IMG/VR virus record: IMGVR_UViG_3300020162_000989
Location: 1-22,463 of that record
Source: a virus
Length of the DNA: 22,463 bases
Strand: one strand, 5' to 3'
Position 1 is the first letter of the stretch; each line of letters starts with the position of its first letter. Below, in pieces: positions 7,149-13,754 of this stretch. The notes under the pieces were generated by a model. It saw nothing but the letters and a program-made list of their open reading frames with translations. It was not told the DNA's origin and did not search any database. A program made the translations under genes and the position numbers.

Positions 7149-7680
7149 AGCAATGATGAAAGACCCCAAAAGAGCATATCATATTTTTGCAGGACACGCT
7201 GATGTAACAAAAGGTGAAACTGGTGCTGCTGGAGAAAAAGAATATAATTTAAAAACTGCTGAATTGGTTGAAAAATTAGCAAAAGCACAGAAATTAAATG
7301 TAATGTATCATAAATCTATTATTGCAAATGAAGCAAGTGATCCAAATTCAAATCTTTCCAGAATCAAAGCAATAATGGATGCTTCAAAGAGACCTGGAAT
7401 TGGTGGACCAGAAGCAGACCCCAAAATGCTTGAGATGTATAAACAAGGATTAATAAATCAAATGAGTAATTATCCATCATACAATCAACCAGGAGGTGGT
7501 GCTTCTGTGATTATGCCTATAATGATGGGTGGAGGTGGTGGAGGACAACAAAGACCCGTCTATATTCCCGTTGGAGGGGGTGGAGGTGGTGGAACTGTGA
7601 TTATGCCTGGACCAACAGAAGGTCAAGTGGTAAATAGTCTTATGAAAACTATGTTACTCACTAATCTTTCCTCAACGTAA
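7129..7680 (+). CDS. Amidase-like continuation of the M23 gene, out of frame at A9
   Basis: About 183 residues from ATG 7129; an upstream GTG at 7117 is also possible. The frame is +1 relative to the M23 gene and overlaps its last codons. The start of the protein reads RAYHIFAGHADV, then GAAGEKEYN, LVEKLAKAQKLNVMYHKS: this is the pattern of Amidase_3-type N-acetylmuramoyl-alanine amidases (GH..., G..E...N, helix, then a strand). The later His/Glu residues of that family are not clearly seen, so catalysis is unsure. The C-terminus repeats the neighbour's design: VIMPIMM, poly-Gly, VIMPGP and a short tail, which argues that it is the C-terminal part of the M23 protein and not a separate gene. 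Its stop overlaps the gp27 start (TAATG). Confidence 0.6.
   Translation: MQKKIVEAMMKDPKRAYHIFAGHADVTKGETGAAGEKEYNLKTAELVEKLAKAQKLNVMYHKSIIANEASDPNSNLSRIKAIMDASKRPGIGGPEADPKMLEMYKQGLINQMSNYPSYNQPGGGASVIMPIMMGGGGGGQQRPVYIPVGGGGGGGTVIMPGPTEGQVVNSLMKTMLLTNLSST
7528..7593 (+). repeat. Gly-rich low-complexity tract near end of the amidase-like frame
   Basis: Two runs of GGN codons separated by QQRPVYIPV. It parallels the tract at 5428-5487 and lies at the same place relative to the gene end. Confidence 0.75.
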
Positions 7681-8969
7681 TGGCAGCAGCAGTAGGTTCA
7701 TTTAAACCGAATTATTTTACCATTCAAACTTTGGATGGTAAAACAACAGTTGATGTTACAAACTCTTGTTTGTTTTTTGATTATTTTGAAGATATTTTAT
7801 CTCCTTGTGTGACTGCTATAGCACAACTAATGAATAGTTCGTCCTTGTTTAATATCTTACCAATTCGTGGTGGAGAGAAAGTTACAATTAGTGTTGATAC
7901 TGCTTTTGGAGAGTTTGTGCTTGATGACTTATATGTTTATAAAGTAAGTAATCTTGACGCACAACATTCAAATGAAATGTTTACGTTAAATCTCGTTTCT
8001 CGTGAAGGATTAACAAATGAAACTTCTAGATGTGAAACAATTTATAGAGGAAATCTACAGACTACTGTAACTAAAATTCTTAAAGATGATTTGAAGACTA
8101 AAAAGTATAAGAGTGAAAATATAGAAGGAACCTCAAATGATTATTCTTTTATTGGAAATAATCGCAAACCATTTCACGTTTTAACTTGGTTAGGACCAAA
8201 AGCAGTTCCAGCAAACGGACAAAACTCAGGAACTGCTGGTGAAGAAGCAAGAGGAACTGCTGGTTTCTTGTTTTATGAAAATAAAGATGGATTTAATTTT
8301 AGAAGTATTGATAGTTTAGTTTCAAGCACAAAGATACAAACTAATAGTGCCGATAAAGAAAATATACCATATTATCTTTTCACACAGGTGATTGAGGAAA
8401 ACCAGACAAAAACTAATTTCAATATATTGAATTATAATTATGAAAAGAATATTGATTTGATGAAAGCATTGAGAGTTGGTATGTATGTAAATAAAACTTA
8501 CTTTTATGATTTGTATTCCAATACTTTGGATATTTACAAGTACAAAGTAAAGGACCAAGTTAAGAGTAAATTAGGTGGTGCTGAAAGTATTGCTGTATCT
8601 GATGAATTTGGTGATAGTATTTCTCGTATTATGGTAAGAACATCAGATAGGGGAGGATTAAAACCAGATGGTTCTTTAAGTGATAAGTTGAGAAGTGGTG
8701 CTGATATGGCTATGTCTTATTCTCGATACAATTTATTATTCACACAAGCACTAAATATGGTTGTTCCTTGTAATGTTAATTTGAAGGTTGGTGGAATTAT
8801 TCACGCAGAGTTTCTACGAATAGATAGAAGTACAAATATGACCTCAGATGAAGAGCAAAGTGGATATTATTTGGTTAAAGAATTAAGACATCACTTTGAG
8901 GGTGGGCAAATGGTTACGAGTTTGAGATTAATTCGTGATAGTTACGGTCTTTATAGTTCAAATAAATAA
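7680..8969 (+). CDS. gp27: gp27-like baseplate hub protein
   Basis: 429 residues; T4 gp27 is 391. Gp27 forms the trimeric cup of the central hub that holds the gp5 spike and joins the tube. What can be seen is a strand-rich N-terminal domain (LFFDYFEDILSPCVTAIAQLM, GGEKVTISVDT, FVLDDLYVYKVS), then LNLVSREGLTNETSRCETIYRG, a helical HVLTWLG region at about 160, FLFYENKDGFNFRSIDSL, and a C-terminal barrel with VNLKVGGIIHAEFL and YYLVKELRHHFEGGQMVTSLRLIRD. This order follows the gp27/VgrG hub fold: ligand-binding barrel strands ending in a YLV..L.H.F..G...TSL motif. It starts at ATG overlapping the previous TAA. The gp5-like gene is two genes downstream, supporting the call. Confidence 0.75.
   Translation: MAAAVGSFKPNYFTIQTLDGKTTVDVTNSCLFFDYFEDILSPCVTAIAQLMNSSSLFNILPIRGGEKVTISVDTAFGEFVLDDLYVYKVSNLDAQHSNEMFTLNLVSREGLTNETSRCETIYRGNLQTTVTKILKDDLKTKKYKSENIEGTSNDYSFIGNNRKPFHVLTWLGPKAVPANGQNSGTAGEEARGTAGFLFYENKDGFNFRSIDSLVSSTKIQTNSADKENIPYYLFTQVIEENQTKTNFNILNYNYEKNIDLMKALRVGMYVNKTYFYDLYSNTLDIYKYKVKDQVKSKLGGAESIAVSDEFGDSISRIMVRTSDRGGLKPDGSLSDKLRSGADMAMSYSRYNLLFTQALNMVVPCNVNLKVGGIIHAEFLRIDRSTNMTSDEEQSGYYLVKELRHHFEGGQMVTSLRLIRDSYGLYSSNK
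8961..8968 (+). promoter_or_regulatory. Late-promoter-like box (AATAAATA) at end of gp27
   Basis: AATAAATA overlaps the gp27 stop codon (AAT AAA TAA). It is only seven bases before the next ATG at 8975, so if used it would more likely serve the gp5-like gene at 9177 than the small gene. Confidence 0.25.
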
Positions 8970-8974
8970 GAGAA

Positions 8975-9184
8975 ATGGAACTACAAGAATTTATTAACGA
9001 TATGTGTGAGGAACTGGAAAATTCTCCATCAAATAAACAAAGAAAAAGATATTTAAAATCACATCTAGAAGAACTTTTAGAATATCAAAAGCATCATCCA
9101 GATGCTATTGGAATACCAAGTTCATTTGAATTATTTTGTGATTTAAACCCATACGAACTGGAGTGTAGAATTTACGATGATTGA
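8975..9184 (+). CDS. Small helical protein between gp27 and gp5
   Basis: 69 residues, acidic, predicted mainly helical (MELQEFINDMCEELEN, then KRYLKSHLEELLEYQKHH), ending in FELFCDLNPYELECRIYDD. I do not recognise the family. An AGAGAA stretch precedes the ATG by a few bases and the end overlaps the gp5-like gene by 8 bp, so it is translated as part of the hub operon. T4 has gp28 in this area but that protein is much longer and no similarity is apparent. A role in hub or spike assembly is inferred from position alone. Confidence 0.65.
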   Translation: MELQEFINDMCEELENSPSNKQRKRYLKSHLEELLEYQKHHPDAIGIPSSFELFCDLNPYELECRIYDD

Positions 9185-12100
9185 AGAGGCTTTATTAAAA
9201 TCCAATTATATTGGAAAGGATGGTTTCAGTTGGTGGATAGGACAAGTTGCCAAAAAGGACACTTGGGAAAAAGGTTCTCAATTTTCTAATCAAGGTGATT
9301 GGTCGGCAAGATGTAAGGTGAGAATTGTAGGGTATCATTCTTTTGATGGAGATGTTTTAGCAGATGCTGATTTGCCTTGGGCGCAAATTATGCTTGACCC
9401 CTCTTTTGGAAGCGCACAAGGTGGAATTGGTGGGACATTAGCTCTCAGAGGTGGAGAAACTTGTTTTGGTTTCTTCTTGGATGGTGATGATGGGCAACAA
9501 CCTGTTGTTATTGGATTATTATATCGTAGTGATGGAGTTAAGAATTTACAAACAGAAGATGTAGTTAAAAAGGAAAAAAGTTCTAGATTTAAACCATTTA
9601 CTGGTCATCCTGGAAATAATCCACCAAGCACTCAACGAAATATTAGAGGTGCGAAGGAGATAGACCAAGCAGACCCAAAAAACTCACCAAAAGAAACCAC
9701 ACCAGTTCCAAAAGACTTAGTAAACCTTGCTTATACCACTGACCTTGGTTTCAATATTGATGGAGTTTCAGTTACACCACAATTTGGAGATAAACTTGCT
9801 GGTGTATTTAAGGACATTCCTGCTTCTTCGACACAGGCAGTTGCTGCAGCATTTACAAAACAACCTGCATTTATAAAACCAAATGGTTGTCAAAAAAATA
9901 TAATCGGCCAAATCACACAAGGACTTCAAGATTTTATTGCGGTCACAAATGGATTGGACCAGTATTTGGGCACTTTTATTGACCCAGTATTAAATGAAAT
10001 TGTAGATATTGGGCAATCAATTGCAAATTGTGCTAGACAAATTGGTGGAATTGTAAAATTAATTATCAATAATTTAAGAAATACAATTTTTAAATGTATT
10101 GCTTGGGCATTTAGAAAACTTGTAGGACTGATTGTCCCTCCTCCACAACAAACAATTGTTTTGGAGGTAATGAAAAAAACATTAGATGTAATTTTTTGTC
10201 TTCTTGAAAAACTCCCTGATGGAATTATTGATTATATTCAAGGATTGCTTGGTGATTTAGCAGCAAATACAATTAATGCTCCAGTTTGTGCTGTGGAGAA
10301 ATGGACTGCTGGAATTTTAGCAAAAGTGATGGATAGTATTGAAAACGCACTTTCCACAATTATGTCTGGAATTGGTTGGCTGACTGGTGGTCTTTCGACT
10401 GTATCTGGTATTTTAAATCAAGCAAGTTCATTAGCATCACAAATTTTTAGTTTTCTTGATTGTACTGGTCTTGCTTGTAAAACTCCAAGTGTATGGGCTG
10501 CCGATTTTGGTCCAAGTGAAAAAGATGAAGACAATTGGCAAAAAATGGTTGATGATGTAAATGTATTTAAAGGTATCAATAGTGGATTGTCCGAGATTTC
10601 TGCAGAATTAGAGACAACAAATCCAGGTTATGCTGAAGAACTTTTTGGAAAATTTGGCTCTCTTGTTGACAATGCAATTTATTACTCATCACCTCTTTAT
10701 GAAACAATCAACAAAGTATTAGGTTTTTCAAAATCAATTACTATATTATCACCAGGAACTGGTTATAAAACTAGTGATAGAATTGTTGTTAATAAAAATA
10801 TTATTTTAACTCCATTAACTGTTGATGGTAAAGGTGGTGTTATTTCTATTCCAAATTTAAATACTATTACAATTGAAAAAAATAATCCACCATCAATTAT
10901 AATTGAAACACAAACAGGAAGTGGTCTTCAACTTCAACTTGATATAAAAACTTTTTATGAAACAACCACATTTGATGAGTGTGGAGAAAAAGTTAAAAAC
11001 CCAACAACTCAAGAAGATATTCTCCCATTACCAATTGGGTCAAAATACAAAAGATGTATTCCACCAATCGCAAGAATTGTTGGTGATGGTTTCGGGGCAA
11101 GGGCTACTCCAATTGTAGATAAGAATGGTTCAATAATTTCATTTTATATTAATAGTGGTGGTGCTCAATATACCAAAGCAACAGTTGTAGTTGTAGATAA
11201 CACAGGGCACGGATCTGGAGCATATGCAAAAGCAATTATTAAAGACGGTTCTGTATCATCAATTTATTTGACTGATTATGGTTCTGGATATTGTCCTGGA
11301 AATTATACAAATCTTCCTGGTATTACAACAAGTATAAATATTACTTCAACGAAAAATGTAATTAATGAAGGTGATAGTTTTGGTATTAATTTGACTAGTA
11401 AAAACATATTAGACGACACACTAGTTAAATATGAAATTACAGGAATAAGCAATAAAGCAATCAGCCAAAGTTTGACTGGAAATCTTACCGTTAAAGATAA
11501 TAAATCTTCAATTACTATTGATACATTTAAAGATATAATTGATAGTTCTAAAGTATTGAAATTCTCATTACCAGAATACAATAAGTCGGTAAAAATTTTT
11601 ATTAATAAATTAAATAAACCACAAACAGGAAAACAACAATATTATTTGACTTCAACAAAATCTGTAATTACAGAAGGTCAATCTTTTGTTGTCAATTTAG
11701 TAACACAAAATGTCAAAAATTATACAATAGTTCCATATACAATTACTGGTATAACAGATGGATTGTTGAAAAATCAATCATTAAGTGGTGCTTTTACTAT
11801 TTTAAACAATCAATCAAAAATTAATATTGATACGAATGAAGGAATAATCAAAGATAGTGAAATATTTAAACTATCCCTTAATAACAAATTATCTTCAGTT
11901 TCAGTATTAATCAACCCAATAAATGATCCAGAGAAACCAAAATCAGGAATAAGTAGTAATGTATCTGCTTGTGTTCAGGATATAATTGTGACTGCTCCTG
12001 GATATGGTTATACAACTGGTGATACAATTACTGATGGTAAGAATACTTATACTCCAATAGTAACTCCTGGTTCTGGTGCGATTATTGGAATTCAACCATT

Positions 12101-12278
12101 AACAAATCCAATTTGTGGATTTGAAACGACACCAACATTAACTATAAATACCAGAACAGGAGTTGCTGCGAATGTTGTCCCACTTATGAATTTTACTCAA
12201 TCTTATAATACAGTAGAACAAGCAAATCAAGCAACAGTAATTTCTGGAATTGTAACATCGGTAATAGATTGCGTATGA
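9177..12278 (+). CDS. gp5: gp5-like central spike protein: OB-fold with very long extension, no lysozyme domain
   Basis: 1033 residues; T4 gp5 is 575. Residues about 42-118 form the gp5/VgrG OB-fold: W42-S-A-R-C-K-V-R-I-V, ADADLPWAQIMLDP, LRGGETCFGFFLDGDDGQQPVVIGLLY. No T4-lysozyme domain follows. In its place there is a hydrophobic helical region (about 240-450, with CIAWAFRKLVGLIVPP and GIGWLTGGLSTV), a GTGYKT repeat (about 528), a 660-715 block with GSGAYAKAIIKDGSV and GSGYCPG, two tandem Calx-beta-like repeats (about 719-815 and 820-918), and a final GYGYTTGDTITDG repeat. Fifteen cysteines are spread along it. The beta-helix tip that T4 gp5 carries at its C-terminus is encoded by the next gene. 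It should thread gp27 and pierce the outer membrane. Confidence 0.8.
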   Translation: MIEEALLKSNYIGKDGFSWWIGQVAKKDTWEKGSQFSNQGDWSARCKVRIVGYHSFDGDVLADADLPWAQIMLDPSFGSAQGGIGGTLALRGGETCFGFFLDGDDGQQPVVIGLLYRSDGVKNLQTEDVVKKEKSSRFKPFTGHPGNNPPSTQRNIRGAKEIDQADPKNSPKETTPVPKDLVNLAYTTDLGFNIDGVSVTPQFGDKLAGVFKDIPASSTQAVAAAFTKQPAFIKPNGCQKNIIGQITQGLQDFIAVTNGLDQYLGTFIDPVLNEIVDIGQSIANCARQIGGIVKLIINNLRNTIFKCIAWAFRKLVGLIVPPPQQTIVLEVMKKTLDVIFCLLEKLPDGIIDYIQGLLGDLAANTINAPVCAVEKWTAGILAKVMDSIENALSTIMSGIGWLTGGLSTVSGILNQASSLASQIFSFLDCTGLACKTPSVWAADFGPSEKDEDNWQKMVDDVNVFKGINSGLSEISAELETTNPGYAEELFGKFGSLVDNAIYYSSPLYETINKVLGFSKSITILSPGTGYKTSDRIVVNKNIILTPLTVDGKGGVISIPNLNTITIEKNNPPSIIIETQTGSGLQLQLDIKTFYETTTFDECGEKVKNPTTQEDILPLPIGSKYKRCIPPIARIVGDGFGARATPIVDKNGSIISFYINSGGAQYTKATVVVVDNTGHGSGAYAKAIIKDGSVSSIYLTDYGSGYCPGNYTNLPGITTSINITSTKNVINEGDSFGINLTSKNILDDTLVKYEITGISNKAISQSLTGNLTVKDNKSSITIDTFKDIIDSSKVLKFSLPEYNKSVKIFINKLNKPQTGKQQYYLTSTKSVITEGQSFVVNLVTQNVKNYTIVPYTITGITDGLLKNQSLSGAFTILNNQSKINIDTNEGIIKDSEIFKLSLNNKLSSVSVLINPINDPEKPKSGISSNVSACVQDIIVTAPGYGYTTGDTITDGKNTYTPIVTPGSGAIIGIQPLTNPICGFETTPTLTINTRTGVAANVVPLMNFTQSYNTVEQANQATVISGIVTSVIDCV
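11337..11917 (+). repeat. Two tandem Calx-beta-like domain repeats in the gp5-like protein
   Basis: Unit 1 (about 11337-11609) and unit 2 (about 11640-11917) share a TSTK(N/S)VI.EG.SF..NL.(S/T).N opening, an Y.ITGI.....SL.G....N..S.I.IDT middle and a F.LS/K.SV.I end. Corresponding positions are 306 bp apart (102 residues). The EG.SF..NL opening and the beta-sandwich-like spacing fit Calx-beta repeats. Confidence 0.65.
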
Positions 12279-12835
12279 TCGACCCACATGCTAGACAATA
12301 TAACGGATTTAGAATTGAATCTGGATCATCTACTCCAAAATTAGGTAAAATAGATTATGCTGTTACTACTGACAATAATCAAGGACTTATATTTTGTCAA
12401 AATGGAAAGTTAATTATTAGAAATAAAACATCTTCGCACGAATTGTGTGGAGAGCATCTTACTGATAATATTACTCCAGCAAAAACTATTGATGCGGCAA
12501 ATGGGGATATTCACATTCGAGCAAAAAATGGAACGATTACTTTAGAAGCAGCAAATATTCGTTTAATTGGTGTTGATGGTAAGGGTGGTGAAATTACAAT
12601 TCAAGCATCAAAAATTTGTAATATTGATGCCCCAACAGTATCAGGTCAAGGAACAAATATTTCTTTTGCTGGTGCCAATAAAACTCAAATTGCTGGAACA
12701 TCATTAGATTTGGCAACATCAACAAAAGCAGCGTGTGCTTCTGGTGTGGATACTGATAGTTCTTCTATAATGGGTCAAATATTAAAAGCAATCAAAGATT
12801 TTAAAGAATTCTTTGCATCTATTTGTTCCAAATAA
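12275..12835 (+). CDS. Spike tip beta-helix protein (separate C-terminal part of gp5)
   Basis: 186 residues from ATG 12275, which overlaps the previous stop as ATGA; a TTG at 12269 is less likely. Residues about 73-97 (NGDIHIRAKNGTITLEAANIRL) and the following GGEITIQASKICNID, SGQGTNISFAG, TQIAGTSLDLA are short regular strands of the type seen in the T4 gp5 and VgrG triple-stranded beta-helix, the needle that punctures the outer membrane. T4 encodes this as the C-terminus of gp5; here it is a separate polypeptide. The C-terminal 30 residues are helical (ILKAIKDFKEFFASICSK), which could dock a tip protein. Five cysteines are present. Confidence 0.72.
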   Translation: MIDPHARQYNGFRIESGSSTPKLGKIDYAVTTDNNQGLIFCQNGKLIIRNKTSSHELCGEHLTDNITPAKTIDAANGDIHIRAKNGTITLEAANIRLIGVDGKGGEITIQASKICNIDAPTVSGQGTNISFAGANKTQIAGTSLDLATSTKAACASGVDTDSSSIMGQILKAIKDFKEFFASICSK

Positions 12836-12840
12836 ACTAA

Positions 12841-12845
12841 AAGGA
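12841..12845 (+). promoter_or_regulatory. Ribosome binding site (AAGGA) for the 285-residue virion protein
   Basis: AAGGA lies eight bases before ATG 12854, better than the weak or absent Shine-Dalgarno sequences of the hub genes, which rely on coupling. It supports the start. Confidence 0.55.
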
Positions 12846-12853
12846 TAATAATT

Positions 12854-13711
12854 ATGGATTGTACCATTTCAAATGTTGGTGAAAAACTAGTTGTAGGACA
12901 ACTAGATATGTCTTTTTTAACTGCTAACAGCAAACTTCTTCCTGGAACAGCAGTTGTAAATGGACCTTTTTATATTGGAATGACACCACAAATTGGAGTT
13001 GCGAGAGCAACTTGTATGATTGGTCCTCCATTGCCTGGCGTTCTTCCTGTTTCTCTTGAAGTGACTGGAATAACTAATTTTGCTGGTATTACAAATACAG
13101 CAGGAACTATAAACGATTTAGCAGTATCAAATATTTTTGGATTTACAAGTAGAATTGGTGCTGAAATTCAAGCAGCATTTAAATCAATTTTTGGTCTTAA
13201 AACAAATGCTGCGGTACAAATAACACAAGGACCAAAGGTATGTCAGGCAGTTGCTACTGTTCCGTTGATTAAAGCAGATTATGGTCAATTTGGAGTTTGT
13301 ACAGCTGCTCAAGGTAATTTTGCCTCTGTTGCTGCGCCATTTAAAAAATTTGATATCACACATCCCACAAAATCTGGTTATAGGTTGGTTCATACTTGTT
13401 TGGAAGGTCCAGAAATTGGTGTATATTATCGTGGTAGACTTGTAAATTCAAATGTAATTGAATTGCCAGAGTATTGGAAGGGTTTGGTAGATGCTGAAAC
13501 AATTACTGTTTCACTAACTCCACATACATTTCATCAGGAACTTTATGTAAAAAGTATTGAATGGGGAACTAGAATTAAAATTATAAACAATTGTGGTGGA
13601 CCAGTCGATTGTAGTTATGTTGTTTATGCGGAAAGAAAGGATGTTCCAAAATTAGAAATAGAACCAAAACAAGAAGAAGATAAAACTTATCCTGGTGATA
13701 ATATCCAATAA
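12854..13711 (+). CDS. Virion structural protein with conserved EGPE-type C-terminal module
   Basis: 285 residues. The N-terminal half is beta-rich and includes PGTAVVNGPFYIGMTPQIGVARATCMIGPP, then an Ala/Thr/Asn-rich stretch. The C-terminal module (about 163-268) begins FDITHPTKSGYRLVHTCLEGPE and continues GVYYRGRL, IELPEYWKGLV, TVSLTPH, SIEWGTRIKIINNCGGPVDCSYVVYAERKD. This order (HP.K.GYRL.H.C.EGPE, VY.RGR, LP.YW, LTP, VYAER) is, from memory, a module common in structural proteins of T4-like marine phages near the baseplate genes. Seven cysteines occur, like the other spike proteins. It follows the spike tip gene, so a baseplate or short-fibre role is likely but not shown. Confidence 0.7.
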   Translation: MDCTISNVGEKLVVGQLDMSFLTANSKLLPGTAVVNGPFYIGMTPQIGVARATCMIGPPLPGVLPVSLEVTGITNFAGITNTAGTINDLAVSNIFGFTSRIGAEIQAAFKSIFGLKTNAAVQITQGPKVCQAVATVPLIKADYGQFGVCTAAQGNFASVAAPFKKFDITHPTKSGYRLVHTCLEGPEIGVYYRGRLVNSNVIELPEYWKGLVDAETITVSLTPHTFHQELYVKSIEWGTRIKIINNCGGPVDCSYVVYAERKDVPKLEIEPKQEEDKTYPGDNIQ

Positions 13712-13714
13712 ATA
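13707..13714 (+). promoter_or_regulatory. Putative late promoter (AATAAATA) before the 630-residue gene
   Basis: AATAAATA overlaps the TAA stop of the previous gene (CAA TAA ATA). It is 40 bases upstream of ATG 13755, a suitable leader length. An AAAGAGAA stretch nearer the ATG could serve as a weak ribosome binding site. Confidence 0.5.
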
Positions 13715-13754
13715 TGTTTAATTACTATAAAGAAAGAGAATATAATTAATTATT

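Noticed and set aside
12240-12290. Possible -1 frameshift fusing the gp5-like protein to the beta-helix ORF
   Set aside because: The frames are in the right relation for a -1 shift, but no slippery heptamer is visible ahead of the TGA; an ATGA overlap is better explained by translational coupling.
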